Below, piece after piece: positions 55,858 to 63,765 of a stretch of DNA of 64,000 nucleotides. The DNA comes from Streptomyces sp. NBC_00353 (GTDB taxonomy: Bacteria; Actinomycetota; Actinomycetes; Streptomycetales; Streptomycetaceae). The notes below the pieces were generated by a model. It made no database searches and had not been told where the DNA came from. It worked only from the letters and a program-made list of their open reading frames with translations. Made by a program: the position numbers and the translations under genes. The stretch lies in assembly GCF_036108815.1 (NCBI RefSeq), contig NZ_CP107985.1:3658001-3722000 (forward strand), given 5' to 3'. Every line of letters begins with the position of its first letter. The stretch's first letter is position 1.

Positions 55858-56403
55858 TCACAGCACATCGCCGTCACGCCAGTCGAAGATCAGCTTCCGG
55901 GACGAGGAGGGCAGCGGGCGTCCGGCCGCGCCACGGACGTACGTGCTGCCCTCCTCGTCCGGCAGCGGCACCACGCCGCTCAGCCCCTGCACGCCGATCT
56001 GCCCCTGCCACACCTGCCAGCCGCGCGCCGCGTACAGCGCGGCCCCGGTGTCGGAGGCGGACAGCGCCCCGAAGGTGTACGCCCCGTCGATGACCCGCTC
56101 CAGCGCCGTCATCACCCGGCCGCCGAGCCCCTCACGCCGCCGGTCGGCGCGGACCCCCACACCCTCGACATATCCGATGCGGTACGAGCGGTGGGCGTGG
56201 ATCACCCGGCGCTGGACGACACTGCCGTGCGCGAGGAGCCCGCTGCCGTCGCGTGCGTAGGCGTGGATGCCGCCCAGGGTGTGGTCCCAGTCGTCGTCGC
56301 TGAAGCCACCCTCGAAGGCGGTGTCGAGGAAGGCGCGGATCCCGTCGCGGGCGGTCGGGGTCAGCTCGTAGGTGTGCACGGTGTGCCACAACGGCTCAGT
56401 CAT
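55858..56403 (-). CDS. aac(2'): AAC(2')-I-type aminoglycoside N-acetyltransferase
   Basis: A 181-residue GNAT protein, the same length as mycobacterial AAC(2')-Ic and similar throughout: DWDHTLGGIHAYARDGSGLL, QRRVIHAHRSYRIGYVEGV, acetyl-CoA loop RADRRREGLGG, GAYTFGALSASDTGAALYAARGW and the end FDWRDGDVL. It would acetylate the 2'-amino group of aminoglycosides; whether it protects this host is not shown. The ATG at 56403 has GGGGGA upstream; an earlier in-frame ATG adds 34 residues. Confidence 0.85.
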   Translation of the reverse strand: MTEPLWHTVHTYELTPTARDGIRAFLDTAFEGGFSDDDWDHTLGGIHAYARDGSGLLAHGSVVQRRVIHAHRSYRIGYVEGVGVRADRRREGLGGRVMTALERVIDGAYTFGALSASDTGAALYAARGWQVWQGQIGVQGLSGVVPLPDEEGSTYVRGAAGRPLPSSSRKLIFDWRDGDVL

Positions 56404-56503
56404 GTCCCCCAGCCTCTCAGGCACCTGCGCCATCAAGTACTCAGCGCGCATTTGAGTAGCTGCCACGTGTCGAAGAGTGGCGCGCCGAACGAGAGTTGGG
56501 TCC

Positions 56504-56785
56504 ATGACCGGCCTTTACGCGCTGAAGCCCTGGTACGCGGACCGGCTCTCCGGTGTCCGCGCCACGCTGTACGGCGCCGAGACGGGCCGGGCCGGTACCG
56601 GGGCGGCGGAGTGGCTCGCCGCGTCGGAGACGGCGCGCGGTTCACGGACGCTGACGGTGGGACCGGGCTTCGCCGGCTTCGGGCTGCTGATGCGGCGCCA
56701 CCGGCGGCATTACGGACGGTATCTGGTCCTGCTCGGCGGCGGGTTCGCGACCGGACCCTCGCTCATCGTGCACGGCTGGAACTGA
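56504..56785 (+). pseudogene. possible remnant of CDP-alcohol phosphatidyltransferase-like gene
   Basis: A 93-residue ORF. The start (MTGLYALKPWYADRLSGVR) resembles the N-terminus of actinomycete CDP-alcohol phosphatidyltransferases as I recall them, but the metal-binding DGx2ARx8Gx3Dx3D motif is absent and the C-terminal half (RRHRRHYGRYLVLLGGGF) matches nothing I know. It may be an internally deleted gene or a genuine small protein. Confidence 0.4.
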
Positions 56786-56821
56786 ACGATGACACAGTAG
56801 GAGATCCTGGACATCGTTCAG
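56782..56821 (+). terminator. inverted repeat over the stop of the 93-aa ORF
   Basis: CTGAACGATG / CATCGTTCAG, a perfect 10-bp inverted repeat with a 20-nt loop; no T-run. Confidence 0.4.
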
Positions 56822-56832
56822 CCATCCACACC

Positions 56833-56909
56833 AGTGATCCGATGTATTAACCGTCAGGACCCTTGACGGCCCACCAACGGCCCTCCATTCTCCCAGTCAT
56901 CGGATCACT
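56833..56909. promoter_or_regulatory. promoter and flanking operator-like repeats of GH97 gene
   Basis: AGTGATCCGATG (56833-56844) and its exact complement CATCGGATCACT (56898-56909) flank a promoter with TTGACG (56863-56868), 17 bp, CATTCT (56886-56891). A second dyad CCGTCA-N7-TGACGG (56851-56869) covers the -35 box. Confidence 0.6.
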
Positions 56910-56945
56910 GATCCGTCATCTGAGCCGTGAACTGAGGGAGGACCC

Positions 56946-58838
56946 GTGTCATTACGGAACCGGATCAGGACACTTTCGATCGTCCTCTGCGGCGCCCTCG
57001 CATCGACGTTGCTGCTCGCCGTCGACGCGCGCGCCGAGGAGGCCGGATGGACGGTACGGGACAGACCCGGCGGGCCCACCGCCGAACTGCGACTGGACCG
57101 GGCGAGCGGGGCACTGGACCTGTCCGTCTCCCGCGCCGGTGAGACCGTGCTCGCCCCCTCGCCCGTCGGTATCGTCACCGAGCGGGCCGACTTCTCCACC
57201 GGGCTGTCGTTCCTCGGCCGCAGCGACCGCACGGTCGACGAGCACTACCGAACCGCCGCGGGCAAGGCCCGCAACCGCACCGTACACATGCGTGAGGCAC
57301 GCTTCCGCTTCCGCACCGGGGCGGGCGCCCGGCTCGACGTGGTCGTGCGGGCGTCGGCCGACGGGGTCGCGTACCGGTACGACCTGCCGGGCGCCACGGG
57401 CAACGTTCTGCGGGAGACCTCGGCGTTCACCCTGCCCGAGGGCTCCTCCGCCTGGCTCGGCGCCTACCGCAAGGACAACGAGAACCTCTTCAACGCGTAC
57501 ACGGCGGCCGGCGCCCCGGCCGGCGAGTACATGATGCAGGCACTGTTCCGTACCGGGAACAGCTATGCCCTGGTGGCCGAGTCCGATCTCACCGGCAGCT
57601 ACTCCGGGGCCCGGCTGGCCCACGACGCGGGGTCCTCCACCTACCGCGTCAAACTCTGGGACCCGCAGGTGCAGACGGCCGGTGCGCTCACCACCCCGTG
57701 GCGCGCCGTGGTCACCGGCGACCTGGCGACCGTCACCGAGTCGACGTTCACCGACGACCTCGCCCCGGCGTCCAGGATCCACGACACCTCCTGGATCAAG
57801 CCGGGCCGCGCCCTGTGGACCTGGCTCGCGGGCGGGCGTGAGGCAGGGCAGAGCCTGGAGATACAGAAGGGATACGTCGACTACGCGGCTGCCCGCCACT
57901 GGCCGTACACCGTGGTCGACGCGGGCTGGTACTTCGACCCGGCGCAGTGGGACGTCACCGACCCCGACTGGCAGACCCACAGCTGGATCCCGGAACTGGT
58001 GCGTTACGGCAGGGAACGGGGCGTGGGCATCCAGGTCTGGATCCACCACCGCGACCTCGACACCGCCGAGGAGCGGGCCCAGTGGCTTCCGACGCTGGAG
58101 AAGTGGGGCGTCAAGGGCGTGAAGATCGACTTCATGGACTCGGAGGCGCAGGAGACGTTCCAGTGGTACGACCGGATCCTCCCGGAGACGGCGGCCCACC
58201 ACCTCCTGGTCAACTTCCACGGCTCCACGATCCCCAAGGGCATCCAGCGCACCTGGCCGCACGTCATGTCACTGGAGGGCGTCAACGGTGAGGAGAAGAA
58301 GACGAACACCGCCCAGCACCTGACCACGCTCCCCTTCACCCGCAACGTGATCGGCTCCATGGACTTCACCCCCGGCGCCTTCCACCGCCCGAACCGGCCC
58401 AACGCCGCTTCCGACGCAAGCGAGTTGGGGCTCTCCGTCCTGTACGAGTCCGGCATCCAGAACCTGGCGGGCACGCCCGAGTCGTACGAGGCGCGCCCGG
58501 AGGCCCGGCACTTCCTGGAGCAGTTGCCGGACGCCTGGGACAGTACGCGGCTGCTGGCCGGGGAGCCTGGGAGCAGTGCGGTGCTGGGCCGCCGGTCCGG
58601 CAGCAGGTGGTTCATCGGCGGCATGTACGCGGGTGCGGCGCACACCGCCGAGGTGCCGCTGCGGATCGGATCCGGACGCTGGCTGGTCGAGACGGTGACG
58701 GACGGACCGGCCGGACCGGTGCGCACGGCCCGCACGGTGCGGGGCGGCGACACCCTGTCGGTGGATGTGGTTTCCGACGGCGGCTTCGCCGCGGTGGCCT
58801 GCCGCTGGTCCCCGGGCCGTACCTCCTGCGATTCCTAA
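56946..58838 (+). CDS. secreted GH97 glycoside hydrolase
   Basis: Extracellular GH97 enzyme, 630 residues; the family contains alpha-glucosidases and retaining alpha-galactosidases. Signal peptide 1-30, N-terminal super-beta-sandwich, catalytic barrel with D395 in VKIDFMD, typical of retaining alpha-galactosidase-type members, and candidate acid/base E444 in MSLEGVNGEE, then a C-terminal beta domain. GTG start with GGGAGG upstream. The final Ser and TAA stop come from the inserted IS element; without it the frame would read Asp-His-TGA, so the enzyme should be intact. Confidence 0.88.
   Translation: MSLRNRIRTLSIVLCGALASTLLLAVDARAEEAGWTVRDRPGGPTAELRLDRASGALDLSVSRAGETVLAPSPVGIVTERADFSTGLSFLGRSDRTVDEHYRTAAGKARNRTVHMREARFRFRTGAGARLDVVVRASADGVAYRYDLPGATGNVLRETSAFTLPEGSSAWLGAYRKDNENLFNAYTAAGAPAGEYMMQALFRTGNSYALVAESDLTGSYSGARLAHDAGSSTYRVKLWDPQVQTAGALTTPWRAVVTGDLATVTESTFTDDLAPASRIHDTSWIKPGRALWTWLAGGREAGQSLEIQKGYVDYAAARHWPYTVVDAGWYFDPAQWDVTDPDWQTHSWIPELVRYGRERGVGIQVWIHHRDLDTAEERAQWLPTLEKWGVKGVKIDFMDSEAQETFQWYDRILPETAAHHLLVNFHGSTIPKGIQRTWPHVMSLEGVNGEEKKTNTAQHLTTLPFTRNVIGSMDFTPGAFHRPNRPNAASDASELGLSVLYESGIQNLAGTPESYEARPEARHFLEQLPDAWDSTRLLAGEPGSSAVLGRRSGSRWFIGGMYAGAAHTAEVPLRIGSGRWLVETVTDGPAGPVRTARTVRGGDTLSVDVVSDGGFAAVACRWSPGRTSCDS
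58830..58831. other. IS insertion junction, right-end side (core GA)
   Basis: Inferred core dinucleotide GA (TC on the transposase strand) shared with 60264-60265. Sequence left of it (CTCCTGC) is the native GH97 end; sequence right of it is the IS end. Confidence 0.65.
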
Positions 58839-58846
58839 TCTTTTTG

Positions 58847-60037
58847 TCAAGCGGCGTTCGTGATGGGGGGTATGGGTTCGTAGCACCGTCCGTCGCGCAA
58901 CAGGGCCCACAAGACGTTGACCCGGCGGCGGGCGAGGGCGAGGACGGCCTGGGTATGGCGTTTGCCTTCGGCGCGTTTGCGGTCGTAGAAGCGGCGGGAC
59001 TCCTCGCAGCAGCGGATGCTGATCAACGCCGAGGTATAGAACACGCGCTGGAGGCGTCGGCTGTAACGTCTGGGCCGGTGCAGGTTGCCGCTGATCTTGC
59101 CCGAGTCACGCGGAGCGGGGGCGACGCCGGCGAACCCGGCGAGGCGGTCCGGGCTATCGAAGGCCGTCATGTCGCCGCCGGTGGCGGCGAGGAACTCGGC
59201 GCCGAGCAGGGGTCCGATGCCGGGCATGCTCGCGATCACCTCAGCGTGTTTGTGCTCGCGAAACCGGGCCTCGATGAGCTTGTCGGTCTCGGCGATCTGC
59301 TCATTGAGGCGCATTACCTCCCTGGCGAGCGTGTGCACGAGCTGGGCCGTCGGCTTCTCCCCGGTCACGCTGGTGTGTTGGTTCTCGGCAGCCGCCAGGG
59401 CCGTCTCTGCGAGCTGGGCAGCACCGCGGACCTTGCGGTTGCGCAACCAGGTCTGCAGTCGCCGGGCGCCGGTCCTGCGGATGGCGGCCGGGGTCTGGTA
59501 GCCGGTCAGCAGGATCAGCGGGCCGGTGTTGGTGAGGTCCAGTGCCCGGTCCAGAGAGGGAAAGATGCTGGTGAGGTGGTTGTGGAGCCGGTTGATCACG
59601 CGGGTGCGGTCGTCGGCGAGGTCGCGGCGATGGCCGGTGAGTACCTTGATCTCGGCGACGAGTTCGTCGCCGGGCCGCAAGGGCTGCAGGTCCCGGCGGA
59701 TCCGGGCCTGGTCGGCGATGATCGCGGCGTCCTTGGCGTCGGTCTTGCCTTCGCCCCGGTAGCCCTCGGAGGCGCGGCTGACGGCTCGGCCAGGGATGTA
59801 GAGCGTGTGCTGGCTGTGGTTGAGGAGCAGATCGATCAGCAGGGCGGCGCCGCCGTCGGCAAGGTCGATGCCCCAGGTGACCTCATCGCCCAGGGCGAGG
59901 ACATCGGCCAGGAGCTTCAGCAGTTCCGGCTCGTCGTTGGCCACGCGCCGCGACAGCAGCCGTTTGCCGGTGTCGTCGATCACCACGCAGTGGTGATGGG
60001 TCCTGCCGGCGTCGATGCCGGCCCAGATCGCTGTCAC
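58847..60037 (-). CDS. IS110-family DEDD recombinase (transposase)
   Basis: A 396-residue full-length IS110/IS116/IS902-type transposase. The RuvC-like DEDD domain carries GIDAG near residue 9, GIDLADGG and KTDAKDA; the C-terminal Tnp_20 domain has MPGIGPLLGAEFLAATGG and the Ser-bearing LHRPRRYSRRLQRVFYTSAL region. No frameshift or internal stop. GTG start with GGAGAGC upstream. It should act with the bridge RNA encoded just upstream. Confidence 0.95.
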   Translation of the reverse strand: MTAIWAGIDAGRTHHHCVVIDDTGKRLLSRRVANDEPELLKLLADVLALGDEVTWGIDLADGGAALLIDLLLNHSQHTLYIPGRAVSRASEGYRGEGKTDAKDAAIIADQARIRRDLQPLRPGDELVAEIKVLTGHRRDLADDRTRVINRLHNHLTSIFPSLDRALDLTNTGPLILLTGYQTPAAIRRTGARRLQTWLRNRKVRGAAQLAETALAAAENQHTSVTGEKPTAQLVHTLAREVMRLNEQIAETDKLIEARFREHKHAEVIASMPGIGPLLGAEFLAATGGDMTAFDSPDRLAGFAGVAPAPRDSGKISGNLHRPRRYSRRLQRVFYTSALISIRCCEESRRFYDRKRAEGKRHTQAVLALARRRVNVLWALLRDGRCYEPIPPITNAA

Positions 60038-60069
60038 GCGCTCTCCACGGGTCGTTTGCCTACATGCAC

Positions 60070-60240
60070 CACAGACGACCTCGCTGGCGAGTCCCTACTC
60101 AGCGATCGGATCGCAATTCCTAATCAGCAGCCGAGTCGTCGGGGGGTGTCGGGCGGCGAATCGTAGGAAGCCACACGGACGGCAGACCACTGAAAGCCAC
60201 ACCCGACACCCCTGGGTGAGCCAACCCTACGAATGGCTCG
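60070..60240 (-). ncRNA. IS110 bridge RNA
   Basis: About 170 nt upstream of the transposase, read on the minus strand: a 5' stem-loop (GAGCCA/TGGCTC, 60218-60239), a target-binding loop with an 11-bp basal stem (60143-60153 with 60202-60212), and a donor-binding loop with a GACGAC/GTCGTC basal stem (60074-60079 with 60135-60140) and central hairpin GCGAT-CGG-ATCGC (60102-60114). Left target guide 60185-60194 is identical to the left flank plus core at 60264-60273. Right target guide 60158-60169 complements the GH97-side flank with one mismatch and one wobble. Both donor guides match the element ends. Confidence 0.8.
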
Positions 60241-60263
60241 CTCATCCCGATCAACAAGGTAGG

Positions 60264-60265
60264 GA
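60264..60265. other. IS insertion junction, left-end side (core GA)
   Basis: Core dinucleotide GA followed by native flank CCACTGAA. Joining 58831 to 60266 restores GAC CAC TGA, a stop codon in the GH97 frame. Confidence 0.65.
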
Positions 60266-60392
60266 CCACTGAACCGGTAGCGAGGGACGGATCATCCACC
60301 GGGCTCATCCGGCGCGGGCCGTTGTCGGTGGGCGCCCCTACTGTTCATGAGCAGGGGGCCTGCGGACAGCGGCCCGGCAGGAGGGGACGACA

Positions 60393-60863
60393 ATGAGCTT
60401 CAGCATGCAGGCACGGGCCGTACCGGCCGCCGGGCTGCCGCAGGACTTCGCCGGAGTGGCGGAGGTCTTCGCCGACACCGACGACGAGTTCGACCGCCTG
60501 GAGACGGATCTGAGCATCTCCAAGGATTTCTCCCAGGTGCACGAGCTGTGCCTCACCGCACCGCCCGGCCACGGCAGGTGCGAGCTCCCGGTCTTCGGCG
60601 GAAACGTCCACGAGGACCCGGCCGGGATCGAGGCGCCGTCGGTGACTCTCGAGGCCTCGGAGGTACAGGAGGCGGCGGAATTCCTCCGCACTCATCCGTT
60701 CGACGAGCTGTGGCGCGCGGCCGACGGGGGCGTCGGTGCGCACTGGGGATGGCCGGAGGCCGAGGTCCGCGCCGTCTTCGCCGCGCACTACCGGCAGGTG
60801 CTGGACTTCTACGGGCGGGCGGCCGAGGCGGGCGACGCGGTGGTGAAGCGGTTCCTGTACTGA
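60393..60863 (+). CDS. DUF1877/YfbM-like protein
   Basis: A 156-residue acidic cytosolic protein. It shows the DUF1877 pattern EAAEFLRTHPFDELWRAA and a C-terminal segment with Tyr/Phe-rich helices (HYRQVLDFYGRA). Function unknown. The ATG has GGAGGGG upstream. It starts 127 bp beyond the IS element; its promoter region may once have been continuous with the GH97 3' end. Confidence 0.7.
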   Translation: MSFSMQARAVPAAGLPQDFAGVAEVFADTDDEFDRLETDLSISKDFSQVHELCLTAPPGHGRCELPVFGGNVHEDPAGIEAPSVTLEASEVQEAAEFLRTHPFDELWRAADGGVGAHWGWPEAEVRAVFAAHYRQVLDFYGRAAEAGDAVVKRFLY

Positions 60864-60894
60864 TGCTTCCCGTACCGACGGGCGGAAATGGAAT

Positions 60895-60931
60895 CCGCCC
60901 CCGACCGGCTGGGGGAGCCGGGCGGGGGCGG
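60895..60931 (+). terminator. terminator of DUF1877-like gene
   Basis: CCGCCCCCG / CGGGGGCGG with an inner GGCT/AGCC stem. Confidence 0.75.
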
Positions 60932-60940
60932 GATCTGTGG

Positions 60941-60965
60941 CGGGGTGCGGGTGTGCCGCACCCCG
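60941..60965 (-). terminator. terminator of P5C dehydrogenase gene
   Basis: CGGGGTGCGG / CCGCACCCCG, a perfect 10-bp stem with loop GTGTG, 8 bp past the stop codon. Confidence 0.8.
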
Positions 60966-60972
60966 GAGGGCG

Positions 60973-62604
60973 TCAGCCCTGGTGGGGGTAGGTGTAGTCG
61001 GTCGGCGGGACCAGCGTCTCCTTGATGGCGCGGGTCAGCGTCCAGCGCTGCAGGTTCTGCGGGGCGCCCGCCTTGTCGTTGGTGCCCGAGGCACGGCCGC
61101 CACCGAAGGGCTGCTGGCCGACGACGGCACCGGTCGACTTGTCGTTGATGTAGAAGTTGCCCGCCGCGTAGCGGAGCTTCTCCATCGTGTACGCGGCCGC
61201 GGCGCGGTCGCCCGAGATGACCGAGCCGGTCAGCGCGTAGTCGGAGACCGACTCCATCTGCTCCAGCATCTCGTCGTACTTGTCGTCCTCGTACACGTGG
61301 ACCGCGAGGATCGGGCCGAAGTACTCGGTCGTGAAGACCTCGTTGGCCGGGTCGGCGCACTCGATGACCGTCGGGCGGACGAAGTAGCCGACCGAGTCGT
61401 CGTACGTGCCACCCGCGACGACGGTGCAGGACGAGTCGGCCTTGGCCCGGTCGATCGCGGCCTTGTTCTTGGCGAACGCACGCTCGTCGATGACGGCACC
61501 GATGAAGTTCGACAGGTCGGTGACGTCACCCATGGTGATGGAGTCGACCTCGGCCGCGAACTCCTCCTTGAAACCGGAGTTCCAGATGGAGGCCGGGACG
61601 TACGCCCGGGAGGAGGCCGAGCACTTCTGGCCCTGGAACTCGAAGGAGCCACGGGTCAGTGCGGTCTTCAGGACGGCGCGGTCGGCGCTGGGGTGCGCGA
61701 CGACGAAGTCCTTGCCGCCGGTCTCGCCGACCAGACGCGGGTAGGTGCGGTAGTTGGCGATGTTGTTGCCGACCGTCTTCCACAGGTGCTGGAAGGTCGG
61801 GGTCGAGCCGGTGAAGTGGATACCGGCCAGGTCGCGGTGGTTCAGGGCGACCTCGGAGACGGCGATGCCGTCGCCGGTCACCAGGTTGATGACGCCCTTG
61901 GGCAGACCGGCCTCCTCCAGGAGCTGCATCAGCAGCACGGCGGAGTGGGTCTGCGTCGGGGACGGCTTCCACACCACGACGTTGCCCATGAGAGCGGGGG
62001 CGGTGGGCAGGTTGCCCGCGATGGCCGTGAAGTTGAACGGCGTGATCGCGTAGACGAAGCCCTCCAGCGGGCGGTGGTCCATGCGGTTCCACACACCCGG
62101 GGAGTTGGCCGGCGGCTGCTCGGCCAGGATCTGGCGCGCGTAGTGCACGTTGAAGCGCCAGAAGTCGACGAGCTCGCACGGGGTGTCGATCTCGGCCTGC
62201 TGGGCGGTCTTCGACTGGCCGAGCATGGTCGAGGCGGCCAGCGTCTCGCGCCAGGGGCCGGACAGCAGCTCGGCGGCGCGCAGGATGATCGCGGCGCGGT
62301 CGTCGAACGACATCGCGCGCCACGCCGGGGCGGCGTCGAGGGCGGCGTCGATCGCGTCCCGCGCGTCCTGCTCGGTGGCGCCGGCGAACGTGCCGATGAC
62401 GGCCTTGTGGTTGTGCGGCTGTACGACGTCGAAACGCTCGCCGCCACCCATCCGCTTCTCGCCGCCGATGGTCATCGGCAGGTCGATCGGGTTCTCGGCG
62501 AGCTCCTTGAGCTTCGCCTCCAGACGGGCGCGCTCCGGGGAACCCGGGGCGTAGGAGTGGACCGGCTCGTTGACCGGCGCGGGGACCTGGGTCACAGCGT
62601 CCAT
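60973..62604 (-). CDS. 1-pyrroline-5-carboxylate dehydrogenase
   Basis: A 543-residue aldehyde-dehydrogenase-superfamily enzyme that oxidises P5C/glutamate semialdehyde to glutamate with NAD, the second step of proline catabolism. Marks: AITPFNFTAIAGNLP, FTGSTPTF, GETGGKDF, catalytic Cys in FEFQGQKCSASSR, and EYFGPILAVHVY. I start at the ATG at 62604, after AAGGAGAC. It follows the proline dehydrogenase gene by 52 bp on the same strand. Confidence 0.96.
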   Translation of the reverse strand: MDAVTQVPAPVNEPVHSYAPGSPERARLEAKLKELAENPIDLPMTIGGEKRMGGGERFDVVQPHNHKAVIGTFAGATEQDARDAIDAALDAAPAWRAMSFDDRAAIILRAAELLSGPWRETLAASTMLGQSKTAQQAEIDTPCELVDFWRFNVHYARQILAEQPPANSPGVWNRMDHRPLEGFVYAITPFNFTAIAGNLPTAPALMGNVVVWKPSPTQTHSAVLLMQLLEEAGLPKGVINLVTGDGIAVSEVALNHRDLAGIHFTGSTPTFQHLWKTVGNNIANYRTYPRLVGETGGKDFVVAHPSADRAVLKTALTRGSFEFQGQKCSASSRAYVPASIWNSGFKEEFAAEVDSITMGDVTDLSNFIGAVIDERAFAKNKAAIDRAKADSSCTVVAGGTYDDSVGYFVRPTVIECADPANEVFTTEYFGPILAVHVYEDDKYDEMLEQMESVSDYALTGSVISGDRAAAAYTMEKLRYAAGNFYINDKSTGAVVGQQPFGGGRASGTNDKAGAPQNLQRWTLTRAIKETLVPPTDYTYPHQG

Positions 62605-62656
62605 GAGTGCCTTGTCTCCTTGCTTCAGCGGGGTGGGGGGCAGCGGGGCGGGCGGG

Positions 62657-63583
62657 TCAGCCCTTGGTGAGGATGGAGCGGGCGAAGAACAGCAGGTTGG
62701 CCGGCTTCTCCGCGAGACGGCGCATGAAGTAGCCGTACCAGTCGGTGCCGTACGCGGTGTAGACACGCATCCGGTGGCCCTCGGCCGCGAGCCGGACGTG
62801 CTCGTCGCTGCGGATCCCGTAGAGCATCTGGAACTCGTACTCGTCCAGTTTGCGCCCGGCCTTGCGGGCGAGCTCCTGCGCGATGGCGATGAGCCTCGGG
62901 TCGTGGGACCCGATCATCGGGTAGCCCTCGCCCTCCATGAGCGTCTTCAGGATGCGGACGTACGCCTTGTCGATCTCGGCCTTGTCCTGGTACGCCACGG
63001 AGGCGGGCTCCTTGTAGGCGCCCTTCACGATGCGGACGCGGCTGCCGGCGGCGGCGAGGCGGCGGGCGTCGTCCTCGGTGCGGAACAGGTAGGCCTGGAT
63101 GACACAGCCGGTCTGCGGGAAGTCCTTCCGCAGCTCCTCGTGGATGGCGAACATCGAGTCGAGGGTGGTGTGGTCCTCGGCGTCCAGAGTGACCGTGGTG
63201 CCGATCGCGGCCGCGGCCTCGACGACCGGGCGGACGTTGGCGAGCGCCATCTCGTGGCCGCCCTCCAGGGCCTGGCCGAACATCGAAAGCTTGATGGACA
63301 TCTCGGCCCTGGTGCCCAGGCCGAGGTCCTTCAGGCGGTCGATCAGCTCCAGGTACGCGTCGCGCGCGGCGGTGGCCTGCTCGGGCGTCGTGATGTCCTC
63401 GCCGACGACGTCGAGGGTGACCTCGAGGCCCTTCCCGGTGGCGTCCTTGATGATCGGGACGACCTGCTCGACCGTCTCGCCGGCGATGAACCGGTCGACG
63501 ACCTGCTTGGTCCCCGGAGCAGCCGAGATGAAACGGCGCATCTTGTCACTGCGCGACGCAGCGAGGATCACGGGAGCCAGCAC
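62657..63583 (-). CDS. proline dehydrogenase
   Basis: A 308-residue FAD enzyme, the monofunctional actinomycete form, that oxidises proline to P5C and passes electrons to the respiratory chain. Marks: SIKLSMFGQAL, TVTLDAEDHTT, RIVKGAYKEP, MIGSHDPRLI, and EFQMLYGIRSDEHVRLA with the FAD/substrate residues and the late Arg pair YFMRRLAEKP. GTG start at 63583 with GGAGGTG 5 nt upstream. Confidence 0.96.
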   Translation of the reverse strand: MLAPVILAASRSDKMRRFISAAPGTKQVVDRFIAGETVEQVVPIIKDATGKGLEVTLDVVGEDITTPEQATAARDAYLELIDRLKDLGLGTRAEMSIKLSMFGQALEGGHEMALANVRPVVEAAAAIGTTVTLDAEDHTTLDSMFAIHEELRKDFPQTGCVIQAYLFRTEDDARRLAAAGSRVRIVKGAYKEPASVAYQDKAEIDKAYVRILKTLMEGEGYPMIGSHDPRLIAIAQELARKAGRKLDEYEFQMLYGIRSDEHVRLAAEGHRMRVYTAYGTDWYGYFMRRLAEKPANLLFFARSILTKG

Positions 63584-63729
63584 GGGGCACCTCCAACGGA
63601 AAGATATGAACGAGGGCCGTACCGGCAGGAACTGAATCAGACCGGTACAGCACGGAGAACCACCGTGAAATCTAAGGATCCCTCCGATCATGTGCCATCG
63701 ACAGCTGTCACGCATCCATGCCCTGGATC

Positions 63730-63745
63730 TCAGACATATGTCTGA
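63730..63745. promoter_or_regulatory. palindrome between proline genes and PucR-type regulator
   Basis: TCAGACATATGTCTGA, a perfect 16-bp palindrome 21 bp before the regulator start and in the divergent promoter region. A shorter palindrome GACAGCTGTC lies about 25 bp away (63702-63711). Candidate operator for autoregulation and for control of proline use. Confidence 0.6.
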
Positions 63746-63765
63746 AGGGGTGGGAGAATGGCCGG

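Larger units (their letters stand above)
58832..60265 (-). mobile_element. IS110-family insertion sequence, about 1434 bp
   Basis: Complete IS110-type element with the transposase on the minus strand. The limits come from matches between the element's bridge RNA and its ends: ATTCCTAATC at the right end (58831-58840) is repeated in the donor loop at 60116-60125, and GTAGGGAC at the left end (60259-60266) is complementary to GTCCCTAC in the donor loop (60091-60098). No terminal inverted repeats, as usual for IS110. It is inserted at the last codons of the GH97 gene. Confidence 0.82.

Noticed and set aside
58831..60125. ATTCCTAATC at 58831 and 60116 read as a target-site duplication defining a 1285-bp IS
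   Set aside because: The second copy lies inside the donor-binding loop, leaving the target loop outside the element. The longer element (58832-60265) explains four guide matches and restores a stop codon.
58834..60267. Alternative IS core CC (GG on the transposase strand)
   Set aside because: Compatible with parts of the guides, but the rejoined GH97 frame would then run on about 43 codons with poor codon bias; the GA core gives an immediate native TGA.
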